A DNA stretch of 64,000 nt, from the NCBI RefSeq assembly GCF_900129275.1, contig NZ_FQUX01000001.1, positions 1,116,001-1,180,000 of the forward strand, read 5' to 3'. This document shows, one piece after another, positions 44,558-54,235 of this stretch (its first letter is position 1; every line of letters starts with the position of its first letter). This DNA comes from Arenibacter palladensis. GTDB lineage: Bacteria; Bacteroidota; Bacteroidia; Flavobacteriales; Flavobacteriaceae. The translations under genes were made by a program, and so were the position numbers. Under the pieces are notes generated by a model that ran no database searches, was not told where the DNA came from, and saw only the letters and a list, made by a program, of their open reading frames with translations.

Positions 44558-45026
44558 ATATCGTTATTTGTCGGTCTATTTGTTGGTCCAAAGAAATAAA
44601 GGTCTCTGTTCTGGATACACCTTCTATCTGCTGTATATCCCTATTAAGTACGTGCATAAGATGTTCGTTGTCCCTGCAAAGTACTTTTATAAGAATGGAC
44701 CAGTTTCCTGTGGTATAATGGCATTCCAATACCTCTGGGATTTTTTCAAGTTCCTTAACGGCTACAGGATTGCTCATGGCCTTATCCAAGTAAATGCCAA
44801 TGTAGGCCATGGTGGTGTACCCCAAAACTTTGGGGTTGATAATGAATTTAGAACCTGCAATTAAACCCGAAGCTTCCAACTTTCGCAACCTTTGATGAAT
44901 GGCAGCTCCTGAGATCCCTATATTTCTGGCAATTTCCAGAACGGGCTTTCTAGCATCGTCCATCAAAAATCTTAGTATCTTTTTGTCGATACCATCAATT
45001 TTAATGTTTTCGTTATTGGATTTCAT
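44556..45026 (-). CDS. Lrp/AsnC family transcriptional regulator
   Basis: 156 residues. N-terminal helix-turn-helix (KKILRFLMDDARKPVLEIARNIGISGAAIHQRLRKLE, within 14-52) and C-terminal RAM ligand domain (MAYIGIYLDKAMSNPVAVKEL, CHYTTGNWSILIKVLCRD). Amino-acid-responsive regulator. It lies 48 bases downstream of the saccharopine dehydrogenase-like gene on the same strand and converges on ald/yugP, so regulation of amino-acid genes close by is plausible. Confidence 0.94.
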   Translation of the reverse strand: MKSNNENIKIDGIDKKILRFLMDDARKPVLEIARNIGISGAAIHQRLRKLEASGLIAGSKFIINPKVLGYTTMAYIGIYLDKAMSNPVAVKELEKIPEVLECHYTTGNWSILIKVLCRDNEHLMHVLNRDIQQIEGVSRTETFISLDQQIDRQITI

Positions 45027-45074
45027 CGGTTCTACTTCAATTTCTATATAAAGATACCAAAATGGTTTTACATC

Positions 45075-46448
45075 TTAACTAGCAACAGAGTCGGGATTAT
45101 AACCCAAGTAGGGTACCTGATATTCCTTAAAGTGAATTCCATAGCTTTTAAGTTGCTTTAAAATAGGCTCGTAGACTTCCCGTCTTATTGGCAATTGTAC
45201 TCCTGGAGTGGTGATTTTTTTGTTTAATATCAATAAGGTGGCCATGGCTACCGGTAGTCCAACTGTCTTGGCCATTGCAGTATAGGTTCGGTCTTCGCCA
45301 ATAACCACTGTATTGGAATCTATTTGTTCCTTTTTTCCGTTAAGTTCGTACCCAAATTTGTGGTACATAACAATCATATCCTTATCCGTATTGGCCAAGG
45401 TCCAACTATCTTCCAGGATTCTTTGCAAAATTTGTGCAGGAGTGGCATTTTTTAATTCAATCTTCCTAGTGGAATCAAAAAGGTGCAATTCCATTAATTT
45501 TTCCCACATAATATCATCTTGGTCTATCTTAAGGTAATGCCGCAGTTTTAATTCTACGGTATTGGTAGGCGAATAAGGAAGAAATAAGTTTACGAATTCG
45601 CGGTAGGACATTCCCTCAGAATTCTCAATGGTATAGCTGTCGTCGGTCATGCCCAACTGTACGAACATGTTCCACGCCTTGGAAAAGCCTACCCTTCGCA
45701 TGGTGCCCCTATATAGGGTAAGTACATTCTCCAGTCCGTAGGCTTCCCTGTATTTTAGTGAGTCCCTGTTGGCGTACACTTCAAATTTTCCGTAGCCTTT
45801 TACATCCAAAAATTCGGTCCTTCTAAATAGTTTGTGGTAGGGGATATATTTGTAGGTGCCTTCTTGAATAAATTTGGCTACTCCGCCCTGACCGGCCAAC
45901 ACAACATTTCTGGGATTCCAGGTAAATTTATAGTTCCACAGGTTGTCGTCATTTTCCGGGGCCACCAAACCACCGGTGAAAGATTCGAACAGTATCATTT
46001 TACCACCGCGAGCCCTTATATTGTCTATGACCTGCATGGCACTCATGTGGTCTATTCCGGGATCCAAGCCAATTTCGTTCATAAAAACCAATCCCTTTTC
46101 TTTGGCCTGTTGGTCCAAGGCCAAGATATCATCACTTATATAGGAGGCTGTAACCAAATGTTTTGTAAATTGAATGCAATCCAGTGCCACCTTGATGTGA
46201 AAACGCGCAGGGAGCATGGAAATGACGATATCCGATTGTTCAATGGCCCTACTTCTGTCGTTATCATTTAAAATATCCAATTTTAAAATCGTACAGGATT
46301 TATGTAATTTTATTTTATCGGGAAGAACTTCCGGATTTAAGTCACAAATAGTAATATGTAAATTTTCGACCTCTGCTTTTTGTATTAAATAATCCAACAA
46401 ATATGCAGTGGATTTTCCGGTGCCTACAACGAGAATTTTTCTACGCAT
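45075..46448 (-). CDS. Saccharopine dehydrogenase-like protein
   Basis: 457 residues. N-terminal Rossmann fold (KILVVGTGKSTAYLLDYLIQK), DIVISMLPARFHIKVALDC, MNEIGLDPGIDHMSAM and GGLVAPENDDNLWNYKFTW match the saccharopine dehydrogenase/reductase family of lysine metabolism. In bacteria such enzymes are often part of lysine degradation; no lysine-ketoglutarate reductase is adjacent, so the exact reaction is not certain. Confidence 0.9.
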   Translation of the reverse strand: MRRKILVVGTGKSTAYLLDYLIQKAEVENLHITICDLNPEVLPDKIKLHKSCTILKLDILNDNDRSRAIEQSDIVISMLPARFHIKVALDCIQFTKHLVTASYISDDILALDQQAKEKGLVFMNEIGLDPGIDHMSAMQVIDNIRARGGKMILFESFTGGLVAPENDDNLWNYKFTWNPRNVVLAGQGGVAKFIQEGTYKYIPYHKLFRRTEFLDVKGYGKFEVYANRDSLKYREAYGLENVLTLYRGTMRRVGFSKAWNMFVQLGMTDDSYTIENSEGMSYREFVNLFLPYSPTNTVELKLRHYLKIDQDDIMWEKLMELHLFDSTRKIELKNATPAQILQRILEDSWTLANTDKDMIVMYHKFGYELNGKKEQIDSNTVVIGEDRTYTAMAKTVGLPVAMATLLILNKKITTPGVQLPIRREVYEPILKQLKSYGIHFKEYQVPYLGYNPDSVAS

Positions 46449-46494
46449 GGGTATTTTACTTTTCTATTTCACGGATACTAAGTTATCAAATTGT

Positions 46495-46502
46495 TATATT
46501 TG
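46495..46502 (+). promoter_or_regulatory. -7 box (TATATTTG) of the DUF423 gene
   Basis: Exact TAnnTTTG match, 24 bases before ATG 46526, in the divergent spacer with the saccharopine dehydrogenase-like gene. Confidence 0.45.
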
Positions 46503-46525
46503 TAAGAAATAAGCCTTAATAAGTT

Positions 46526-46918
46526 ATGAACAAAACAATTTTTGGCACTGGTATATTTTTCGGCCTAACGGCAGTTCTTTTGGGAGCTTTTGGCGCACAT
46601 GGTTTGGAAAAAATGGTTGATGCCAAGGCCATTGAGACCTTTGAAACCGGGGTGCGGTACCAGATGTACCACGCTTTGTTCCTTTTAATTTTGGGAGGGA
46701 GCAATATATTGGTCAACGAGAGAAAAAGGATGATCTATTATTTTATCGTGGTCGGAATTGTATGTTTTTCTTTTTCAATTTACCTTTTGGCCATCAATGA
46801 GTTGACTAGTTTTGATTTTAAGAAATTGGCGCTATTGACACCCCTTGGAGGTGTTCTCTTGATTACGGGTTGGATACTTCTGGGTATTAGGGTTCTTAAT
46901 CAAAAACCATTAAACTAA
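46526..46918 (+). CDS. DUF423 membrane protein
   Basis: 130 residues with four hydrophobic segments. AVLLGAFGAHGLEKMVDAKAIETFETGVRYQMYHAL is the DUF423 pattern (key residues Gly-Ala-His-Gly and Tyr-Gln-His, residues 15-50). Function unknown. pckA follows 51 bases later and may be cotranscribed. Confidence 0.93.
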   Translation: MNKTIFGTGIFFGLTAVLLGAFGAHGLEKMVDAKAIETFETGVRYQMYHALFLLILGGSNILVNERKRMIYYFIVVGIVCFSFSIYLLAINELTSFDFKKLALLTPLGGVLLITGWILLGIRVLNQKPLN

Positions 46919-46969
46919 AACCAACAAGCTCATAGAGCACTTATATATTTCTAATAAAACTCAATTATC

Positions 46970-48586
46970 ATGAATTCATTAACACCCTCAACTAAATCGA
47001 TTGCGTTGGAGACGTATGGTATAACCAGTAAAAAAATCCATTACCAATTGGCACCGTCCAAACTTCATGAAATTACTGTGGAAAAGGGCATGGGAGTAAC
47101 TTCGTCTACTGGGGCTTTGGCCATTAATACCGGTGAATTTACCGGGAGGTCGCCTATGGACAGATTTATAGTAAAGGATGATATTACGGCCGATAAAATT
47201 TGGTGGGGAAATGTGAATATACCTTTTGAAAGCGAAAAGTTTGATGCCCTTTACAACAAGGTCATCAAATATCTTAATGAAAAGGAACTTTATGTAAGGG
47301 ATTGTTTTGCTTGCGCAGACGATGATTACAAGATGAACATCAGGGTCATTAATGAATATCCTTGGTCCAATATGTTTGCCTATAATATGTTTTTAAGACC
47401 TACTGAGGAGGAGTTGGTGGGTTTTGACCCGGAATGGACCGTGATCAATGCACCAGGTTTTATGGCAAAGGCAGAGGAAGATGGGACAAGGCAGCATAAT
47501 TTTGCCATCTTGAATTTCACCCGTAAAATTGCCTTGATAGGAGGTACCGGATATACGGGGGAAATTAAAAAAGGAATATTTTCTGCACTGAATTTCATTC
47601 TTCCCGTTTTTAAGAATTGCCTTCCCATGCATTGTTCGGCAAATGTTGGAGAAGATGGGGATACGGCTATCTTTTTTGGCCTTTCCGGAACGGGAAAGAC
47701 TACATTATCGGCAGACCCACATAGAAAATTGATCGGAGATGATGAACATGGTTGGACCAAGGAAAATACCGTGTTTAATTTTGAGGGAGGTTGTTACGCC
47801 AAGGTCATTAATCTTTCGGAGGAAAACGAGCCTGAAATTTACGGAGCCATCAAGAAAGGGGCCCTTCTGGAGAACGTGGTCCTGGACGCCAATGGGGTGG
47901 TAGATTTTGCGGATACCTCCATTACCCAAAATACTAGGGTAAGTTATCCTATTTATAATATAGATAATATACAAGTGCCGTCCATTGGTAAGAACCCAAA
48001 GAATATTTTCTTTTTAACTGCCGATGCTTTTGGGGTATTGCCCCCAATTTCAAAACTGACCCCTAGTCAGGCAGCCTATCATTTTATATCTGGATATACG
48101 GCCAAGGTGGCCGGTACCGAGGCAGGGGTGGTAGAACCTGTGCCAAGCTTTTCGGCATGTTTTGGAGCGCCGTTTATGCCGTTGCACCCAACCAAATATG
48201 CGGAGATGCTCAGTAAAAAAATGCTGGATGCCGGAGTAAACGTATGGCTGGTAAATACGGGTTGGACCGGTGGCCCTTATGGGGTGGGTACCAGAATGAA
48301 ATTAAAATATACCAGAGCCATGATCCATGCGGCCTTAAGTGGGGAATTGGGATTGTACAGCTATGATAAATACCATATCCACTCTGTTTTTGGAGTGGCA
48401 CAGCCTAGGGAATGTCCTGGAGTCCCCACAAGTGTGTTAAGTCCGCGGGCAACATGGAACAATGACGAAGCCTATTATAAAACGGCCTTTAAATTGACCA
48501 ATGCCTTTCGCGAAAACTTTAAGAAATTTGAGATCTATGCCAATGAGGAAATAAGGCGCGGGGGACCCCAACGATATGCATTCTAA
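46970..48586 (+). CDS. pckA: Phosphoenolpyruvate carboxykinase (ATP)
   Basis: 538 residues. Converts oxaloacetate and ATP to PEP for gluconeogenesis. P-loop GLSGTGKTTLS, metal site LIGDDEHGW, and FTGRSPMDRFIV, NVWLVNTGWTGGPYGVG are all intact. Followed by a strong terminator. Confidence 0.97.
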   Translation: MNSLTPSTKSIALETYGITSKKIHYQLAPSKLHEITVEKGMGVTSSTGALAINTGEFTGRSPMDRFIVKDDITADKIWWGNVNIPFESEKFDALYNKVIKYLNEKELYVRDCFACADDDYKMNIRVINEYPWSNMFAYNMFLRPTEEELVGFDPEWTVINAPGFMAKAEEDGTRQHNFAILNFTRKIALIGGTGYTGEIKKGIFSALNFILPVFKNCLPMHCSANVGEDGDTAIFFGLSGTGKTTLSADPHRKLIGDDEHGWTKENTVFNFEGGCYAKVINLSEENEPEIYGAIKKGALLENVVLDANGVVDFADTSITQNTRVSYPIYNIDNIQVPSIGKNPKNIFFLTADAFGVLPPISKLTPSQAAYHFISGYTAKVAGTEAGVVEPVPSFSACFGAPFMPLHPTKYAEMLSKKMLDAGVNVWLVNTGWTGGPYGVGTRMKLKYTRAMIHAALSGELGLYSYDKYHIHSVFGVAQPRECPGVPTSVLSPRATWNNDEAYYKTAFKLTNAFRENFKKFEIYANEEIRRGGPQRYAF

Positions 48587-48590
48587 AAGA

Positions 48591-48620
48591 AAAACCCCGA
48601 GGCTTGCCTCGGGGTTTTTC
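48591..48620 (+). terminator. Intrinsic terminator after pckA
   Basis: AAAACCCCGAGG (48591-48602) and CCTCGGGGTTTT (48607-48618) pair over 12 bp with the loop CTTG. Confidence 0.9.
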
Positions 48621-48658
48621 TTTTATCAGGTATTGCTAAATTAATTTTTCGGCAATAA

Positions 48659-49405
48659 CTATTTCTTGTTTACACTAGTTATGTATCTCTGAAGAGCCAT
48701 GGTCATAGAAGGCGTTTCCGGGGTAGGAGCCTGAATGTCTATTCTTAACCCTGCTTCCGTGGCCGCTTTAACCGTTGAATTTCCAAAAACCGCTATTCTG
48801 GTCTCGTTCTGTTTAAAATCAGGGAAGTTCTTTAACAATGATTCTATTCCGGACGGACTAAAGAATACCAATACATCATAGTATACATCCCTTAAGTCTG
48901 AAAGATCACTAATTACCGTTCTGTAAAAAATACCTCTGGTCCAATCTATTCCCAAACTATTAAGCGTTTCTGGAACAATCGGTTTAAGAACGTCAGAAGA
49001 TGGTAATAGAAATTTTTCGTCCTTATATTTTTTGAACAAGGTATTTAAATCTGGAAAATTCATTTTCCCGACATATATTTTACGCTTGCGGTACACAACG
49101 TACTTTTGTAAATAGTAGGCTACTGCCTCTGACTGACAAAAATATTTCATCGTATCGGGAACCTTAAACCTCATTTCCTCCGCGATCCTAAAGAAATGAT
49201 CCACCGCATTCCTACTAGTAAGAATAATGGCGGTAAAATTCTTAAGGTCAATTTTTTGTTGTCGGACCATTTTCGCATCAACACCTTCCACGTGGATAAA
49301 AGGTCTAAAATCTACCTTTATTTTCTCCTTATCAATAAGCTTGGAATAGGGGGAATTTTCCATCTTAGGTTCTGGCTGTGAAACCAAAATCGTTTTTACT
49401 TTCAT
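48659..49405 (-). CDS. hemD: Uroporphyrinogen-III synthase
   Basis: 248 residues, two-lobed HemD fold (TILVSQPEPKMENSPYSKLI, IILTSRNAVDHFF, DVLVFFSPSGIESLLKNFP, RIAVFGNSTVKAATEAGL). Closes the tetrapyrrole ring in heme synthesis. The family is poorly conserved, so the call rests on the overall pattern. Its start overlaps the DUF4271 stop by 4 bases, a conserved pair in the phylum. Confidence 0.88.
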   Translation of the reverse strand: MKVKTILVSQPEPKMENSPYSKLIDKEKIKVDFRPFIHVEGVDAKMVRQQKIDLKNFTAIILTSRNAVDHFFRIAEEMRFKVPDTMKYFCQSEAVAYYLQKYVVYRKRKIYVGKMNFPDLNTLFKKYKDEKFLLPSSDVLKPIVPETLNSLGIDWTRGIFYRTVISDLSDLRDVYYDVLVFFSPSGIESLLKNFPDFKQNETRIAVFGNSTVKAATEAGLRIDIQAPTPETPSMTMALQRYITSVNKK

Positions 49406-50067
49406 AGGTTTCGATCTATTAGATAGTTTCCAACTATAATAATTGGTGCTATTTCAAGAGCGCAAAGGTACAAAATAAAATACACAAAATTACTGGCGAT
49501 GAATTTTTGATGATTTCTCAATGTTGTTGTCCAACCAATGGCGTTTATAAGGAATACCAATAAAAGACTTATAAAAATCACTGCTTTTGACTCCTTGAAA
49601 ACATAATTTAATAGAAGATTGGCAAATAGCATTACAATACCACTATAGTTGAGGTAAGAGAGTTTCTTGAAAATTATTTCGGAAATGGTCTTGTTGATAT
49701 TAAATATGAAACCGTTGCCCAATTGCAAGAGTATTTTAATGGTAAAAAATAAAAGAAGTGAAATAAAAATGATGCCGTAGGTAACAAACTGTTGGCCTTC
49801 CGGAATTTTGAAAAAAACAGTATATGCAAAATATAGGAAAAGGGAAAAATTAAGTAATTGGAAAATACTGAAAAAAATACTGAACCAATTAAATAGTTTG
49901 TCCTTCTTTTGGTATAGGAAGATATATTTATTGTTGAACGGTAAGATTATATAGTTTAGGAAACGGCTATAAAAAGAGGTTTTTGCAAGTACCATAAAAA
50001 AGATACTTGAAAATAGGATAATGGTTATCCAGTCTACGTTATACTCATTTCTTAATATAGCTTCCAT
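49402..50067 (-). CDS. DUF4271 membrane protein
   Basis: 221 residues with six or so hydrophobic helices and few charged positions, matching the DUF4271 family that precedes hemD in Bacteroidota. Its function is unknown. Translational coupling to hemD (ATGA-type overlap) suggests a link to heme synthesis or its membrane supply. Confidence 0.88.
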   Translation of the reverse strand: MEAILRNEYNVDWITIILFSSIFFMVLAKTSFYSRFLNYIILPFNNKYIFLYQKKDKLFNWFSIFFSIFQLLNFSLFLYFAYTVFFKIPEGQQFVTYGIIFISLLLFFTIKILLQLGNGFIFNINKTISEIIFKKLSYLNYSGIVMLFANLLLNYVFKESKAVIFISLLLVFLINAIGWTTTLRNHQKFIASNFVYFILYLCALEIAPIIIVGNYLIDRNL

Positions 50068-50335
50068 TTATCCGGTCTTGTTTTTATTTCCCGATACATC
50101 CAAAAAAAATCATTATAAAAAATACCCATCCTATTTTAATATAGGTCTGGGGTTTATTGCTTGAGTGCTGCCAATGCTAATAACGTGTATTTCATTCTCT
50201 TTAGTGTGGCCAACAATTCAATTGAATCCATTGGGCCAAACAAAGGGTGATATTTATTTTTTAGTGCTATTAAAAGGACCGGCCCAAACCTAAGCTTTTT
50301 TAACACCAAATCCATGGATAAAGATAAGAAACCTA

Positions 50336-50515
50336 ATGCTATGGTGCTATATCTTCGTTAGGGGAATACCATTGGCTTTATTGGCGTCCTTCCTTTTTCC
50401 AAGGGCTTTAAATATTGGTTACGGCAAAATAATGATATCCTATCCGGGTTCATTAGGAATTCAATATGGTTGGGACGGCAATTTTTTCTCGGAAGTCTTA
50501 ATTCGTTGTTGTTAA
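50336..50515 (+). CDS. Short open frame, possible small membrane protein or gene remnant (59 residues)
   Basis: ATG 50336 to TAA 50513-50515. Residues 2-22 are hydrophobic (LWCYIFVRGIPLALLASFLF), followed by a Gly- and aromatic-rich part (SYPGSLGIQYGWDGNFF). The family is not recognised. No promoter or conserved neighbour supports it, and an upstream stop limits extension to 14 codons; it may be a decayed fragment of a larger membrane protein. Confidence 0.2.
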   Translation: MLWCYIFVRGIPLALLASFLFPRALNIGYGKIMISYPGSLGIQYGWDGNFFSEVLIRCC

Positions 50516-50616
50516 GCGCTCCAAATTAGGGGCCAAAACGAATTATTCGCCAACATGTGCAATCTTTAAAAAAATCATAAAACTTCACTGATATTTCACT
50601 ACAGTTTTTAAAATAC

Positions 50617-50624
50617 TATTTTTG
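50617..50624 (+). promoter_or_regulatory. -7 box (TATTTTTG) of the mannosyltransferase-pyrC operon
   Basis: Exact TAnnTTTG match 20 bases before ATG 50644, which would give a very short leader. Confidence 0.45.
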
Positions 50625-50643
50625 CTAAAATTGCAATACCTAG

Positions 50644-51372
50644 ATGGCGGATAGCTTGGTCATTATTCCTACCTTCAATGAAATTGAAAACATTGAGCTT
50701 ATAATTCATTCCGTCTTTGCTTTGGAGCAGGATTTTCATATCCTAGTAGTAGATGATAATTCTCCCGACGGTACGGCCGAGGCCGTAAAAGCTTTGCAGG
50801 AACATTATCCAAATAGATTATTTTTAGAGGAAAGACGAGGAAAATCTGGTTTGGGAACGGCCTATATCCATGGGTTCAAATGGGCCATTGAAAGAAAGTA
50901 TGAATTTATTTTTGAGATGGATGCCGATTTTTCACATGCCCCTCCAGATCTTTTAAAGCTACGGCAAGCCTGTGTTGATGGTGCGGATGTAGCTGTGGGA
51001 TCTCGTTACAAAAAGGGAATTAATGTAGTAAATTGGCCCTTGCATAGAATATTATTATCCTATGGTGCTTCATTTTACGTGAAGTTGATAACGGGAATGA
51101 AGGTACACGACCCTACGGCCGGATTTGTTTGTTATAGGAGAAAGGTCTTGGAAACCATCAATTTGGATTCCATTAAATTTATTGGCTATGCATTTCAAAT
51201 TGAAATGAAGTTCAGGGCCCATCTTCAAAATTATAGGATTGAAGAGGTGCCTATTATTTTTACCGATAGGATAAGGGGAAAATCAAAAATGAGTGCTTCC
51301 ATTATTAACGAGGCCGTTTTTGGGGTACTACAGATGAAGTTGCGCAGTTTGTTTCACAAAAAGAAATTTTAA
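50644..51372 (+). CDS. Polyprenol monophosphomannose synthase (GT2)
   Basis: 242 residues. GT2 motifs VIIPTFNEIENI, VVDDNSPDGTAEAV, MDADFSHAPPDL and GSRYKKGINVVNWPLHRILLS (within residues 115-140) match dolichol-phosphate mannose synthase-like proteins. No C-terminal membrane helices, so it is the soluble type. It makes lipid-linked mannose for protein or glycan mannosylation. pyrC follows after 1 base. Confidence 0.93.
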   Translation: MADSLVIIPTFNEIENIELIIHSVFALEQDFHILVVDDNSPDGTAEAVKALQEHYPNRLFLEERRGKSGLGTAYIHGFKWAIERKYEFIFEMDADFSHAPPDLLKLRQACVDGADVAVGSRYKKGINVVNWPLHRILLSYGASFYVKLITGMKVHDPTAGFVCYRRKVLETINLDSIKFIGYAFQIEMKFRAHLQNYRIEEVPIIFTDRIRGKSKMSASIINEAVFGVLQMKLRSLFHKKKF

Positions 51373-51373
51373 G

Positions 51374-52714
51374 ATGGGAAGAATACTTTTAAAAAACGCT
51401 ACAATCGTTAATGAGAACAAAATATTCCCTGCTGATATACTGTTGGAGGATGATATTATTCTTAAAATTGAGGACCAAATTTCATCGGATAATGTCTCCG
51501 AGGTCATTGATTTGGGAGGGAAGTATGTAATACCGGGGGCCATAGACGATCAGGTACATTTTAGGGAGCCTGGTTTAACGCATAAGGGGACCATTGCTAC
51601 GGAAAGCCGGGCAGCGGTTGCCGGAGGAATAACCTCCTTTATGGAACAGCCCAACACCAATCCCCAGACAACTACCATTGAAGCTTTGGAGGAAAAGTTT
51701 GAAATGGCCAGAAATTCCGCATTTGCCAATTACTCTTTTTTGTTTGGCGGTACCAATGATAATTTGGAAGAGATAAAGAAATTGGATAAGAATGCCTGTT
51801 CAGGGATTAAACTCTTTTTGGGTTCGTCTACGGGCAATATGTTGGTAGACAATGAAGAGGTGATTGAAAAAATATTTCGGAATACGGAGATGGTCATTTC
51901 CGCCCATTGTGAAGATGAGTCTACGATTAAGGCAAATTTTGCAAAATATAAGGAGCAATATGGAGATGATATTCCCGTAAAATACCATCCTTTGATAAGG
52001 AGTGCCGAAGCCTGTTATCTTTCTTCCTCAAGGGCTATTGCCTTGGCCAAGAAAACCGGGGCAAGATTTCATGTCTTTCACCTATCTACAGGAAAGGAAA
52101 CAGAGCTTTTTAGGAACGATATTCCACTAGAGGATAAAAAAATTACAGCGGAGGTCTGTATTCATCACCTTTGGTTTTCAGAAGAGGATTACGATACCAA
52201 AGGCACCTTGATTAAATGGAATCCGGCGGTTAAAACGGCAGCCGATAGGGATCAACTATGGCAGGCGTTATTGGACGATCGTATAGATGTTATTGCCACG
52301 GACCATGCGCCCCATACTTTGGAGGAAAAGAACAATGTGTATACTTCCGCACCCTCTGGAGGCCCTTTGGTGCAGCATGCCTTGCCAGCAATGCTGGAGA
52401 AATATCATGGTGGAAAGATAAGCCTGGAGAAAATTGTGGAGAAAATGTGCCATAACCCGGCAAAGTTGTTCCAAATAAAAAAGCGGGGTTTCATTCGGGA
52501 AGGATTTTATGCCGATTTGGTGGTGTTGGATCTTAACGATTCCTGGACAGTGACCAAAGAAAATATCGCCTATAAATGCGGGTGGTCCCCCTTTGAAGGA
52601 AATTCGTTCAAATCCAAGATAACCCATACTTTTGTTAATGGTCATTTGGCCTATGAAAATGGCAATTTTTCTCAAGAGAGAAAAGCCATGAGGTTAACTT
52701 TTAATAGAGAGTAA
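51374..52714 (+). CDS. pyrC: Dihydroorotase
   Basis: 446 residues, amidohydrolase fold. The metal-binding start is DDQVHFREPGLTHKG (HxR), with later His in SAHCEDE and FHVFHLST and the final DHAPHT. Third step of pyrimidine synthesis. The long form matches class I dihydroorotases. Translation overlaps the next gene by 1 base (TAATG). Confidence 0.94.
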   Translation: MGRILLKNATIVNENKIFPADILLEDDIILKIEDQISSDNVSEVIDLGGKYVIPGAIDDQVHFREPGLTHKGTIATESRAAVAGGITSFMEQPNTNPQTTTIEALEEKFEMARNSAFANYSFLFGGTNDNLEEIKKLDKNACSGIKLFLGSSTGNMLVDNEEVIEKIFRNTEMVISAHCEDESTIKANFAKYKEQYGDDIPVKYHPLIRSAEACYLSSSRAIALAKKTGARFHVFHLSTGKETELFRNDIPLEDKKITAEVCIHHLWFSEEDYDTKGTLIKWNPAVKTAADRDQLWQALLDDRIDVIATDHAPHTLEEKNNVYTSAPSGGPLVQHALPAMLEKYHGGKISLEKIVEKMCHNPAKLFQIKKRGFIREGFYADLVVLDLNDSWTVTKENIAYKCGWSPFEGNSFKSKITHTFVNGHLAYENGNFSQERKAMRLTFNRE

Positions 52715-53142
52715 TGTTAAGATATATAGTTGTCATTTTTCTAGGGCTTTTATTTTCATGCAATGAAAAGGTGGTGGAGAAACCGGAAAACCTTATTCCG
52801 GAGGATAAAATGGCCACCATTCTATATGACATTTCACTATTAAATGCAGGTAAGATAATTAATGAAAGCATTTTAAACGAATATGACATTGAACCCATGG
52901 GGTATATCTATACCAAGTATGGGATAGACAGTATTCAATTTGTAAAAAGTGATACCTATTATGCCTCTATGCCTACAGTTTACGAGGCCATCTACACCAA
53001 AGTAAAAGATAGGTTGGAGAAGGATGAAAAGTTTTTTGAGGAAGAAAGGAAGCAGAAGCAGGATTCTTTAATGGAGGCCAAAGAAAAGTTGAATCCCGAC
53101 CTCAAAAAGAAGCCAGAAACTACTAAGGATTCTCTTCCATAA
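52714..53142 (+). CDS. DUF4296 lipoprotein
   Basis: 142 residues. Lipobox LLFSC with Cys16. The domain PENLIPEDKMATILYDISLL, YIYTKYGIDSIQFVKSDTYY is DUF4296, known only in Bacteroidota, followed by a charged Lys/Glu helix. Function unknown. Its place after pyrC is a conserved order. Ends overlap the convergent epimerase gene by 20 bases. Confidence 0.92.
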   Translation: MLRYIVVIFLGLLFSCNEKVVEKPENLIPEDKMATILYDISLLNAGKIINESILNEYDIEPMGYIYTKYGIDSIQFVKSDTYYASMPTVYEAIYTKVKDRLEKDEKFFEEERKQKQDSLMEAKEKLNPDLKKKPETTKDSLP

Positions 53143-54130
53143 ACTTTTTGCAGGATAGTTCAATAACACCGTCCAAGGCTTCAAAGGAATGCCCTAGTTC
53201 TTTTTGGATTTTGTCGGCATTGAACAATTGGTTCTTTCGTAAGGATTCGATCGAGTTTTTGGTAAGCTTTCTTCCACTGTTCCAGAAAATATTCCTTAGC
53301 CAATCCAATCGTCTAAACACCTCTAATTGCCAAAATTTAATTGCTTTGCTGGGACCTGGTTTGCCAAAGGCCTTCGTAATCTTTTGTAGAATTTCTCTGT
53401 AGGTCAGATTTTGGGCCACAAGAATATACTTTTCATTGGTTATGGAAGACTGCATTAATTGGGTCATTATCTGGACCACATCATTTACAGTGACGAAACC
53501 TGTCCCTCCTGGTGGGTAATACTTACGGGCCTTATAGGTGGTTTTGAATAAAATGCCAGTTCCCGTTTCCCAGAATCCCGGGCCCAGGATAACTCCCGGA
53601 TTTACAATAACCGCAGGAACATTTTCCTGGGCACCCCTCCATACTTCCAGTTCGGCATCCATCTTGGTCATGGCGTATACATTGCTTTGTTGGGCGTTCC
53701 AATCGGTGTCTTCGGTAGCCTCTTGGTTGCCAACTGTTCTCCCTATGGCGCCTATGGAGCTGGTATAGCACAATTTTTGGACACCCTTGGCAATACATAG
53801 ATTTACAATGTTTTTGGTGCCTTCATAGTTTACGGTGCGCAATAGGTCATAGTCATTGGGGTTAAAGGAAATTAAGGCCGCACAATGATAAACATGTGTC
53901 ACATTTTCAAAAGCAGTTTCCAAGGCTGGCAGGTCGTTAAGATCGGCCTTTACCCAGTTTATTTTTTGAAAGAGTTCGTGGGATTGGTCCGTATAATACC
54001 CAAATACCTTTTCAACCTCCTTTAGGTTGCTCGTTTCTCTATGAATGGCTTTTACCGCGGCACCCGACTGCAATAAGTGCAAAAGAAGGTGCGCCCCTAC
54101 CAAACCAGTTCCTCCTGTGACTAAAATCAT
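53123..54130 (-). CDS. NAD-dependent epimerase/dehydratase family (extended SDR)
   Basis: 335 residues. NAD-binding GGTGLVGAHLLLHLL (6-20), the Ser in CYTSSIGAIG, and catalytic YAMTK (Tyr, Lys). The pattern resembles dihydroflavonol-4-reductase-like and hopanoid-associated sugar epimerases. Substrate not identifiable. Confidence 0.92.
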   Translation of the reverse strand: MILVTGGTGLVGAHLLLHLLQSGAAVKAIHRETSNLKEVEKVFGYYTDQSHELFQKINWVKADLNDLPALETAFENVTHVYHCAALISFNPNDYDLLRTVNYEGTKNIVNLCIAKGVQKLCYTSSIGAIGRTVGNQEATEDTDWNAQQSNVYAMTKMDAELEVWRGAQENVPAVIVNPGVILGPGFWETGTGILFKTTYKARKYYPPGGTGFVTVNDVVQIMTQLMQSSITNEKYILVAQNLTYREILQKITKAFGKPGPSKAIKFWQLEVFRRLDWLRNIFWNSGRKLTKNSIESLRKNQLFNADKIQKELGHSFEALDGVIELSCKKFMEENP

Positions 54131-54197
54131 GCCGCAAATTTACTCAATTGCCTCCAATTTATTCCGTTTTCATCAGGAGTTAAACAAGCTATTATTA

Positions 54198-54205
54198 TAT
54201 ATTTG
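54198..54205 (+). promoter_or_regulatory. -7 box (TATATTTG) of tyrS
   Basis: Exact TAnnTTTG match, 31 bases before the tyrS ATG. Confidence 0.5.
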
Positions 54206-54235
54206 CCACTATTATTGAATTAGAAGATTTATAGC

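Larger units (their letters stand above)
50068..50643. other. 576-base spacer between DUF4271 and the mannosyltransferase
   Basis: No well-supported gene. It contains the upstream region of the DUF4271-hemD operon, one 59-codon open frame at 50336-50515, and the -7 box of the next gene at 50617. I see no repeat shared with other parts of the window. Confidence 0.6.
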
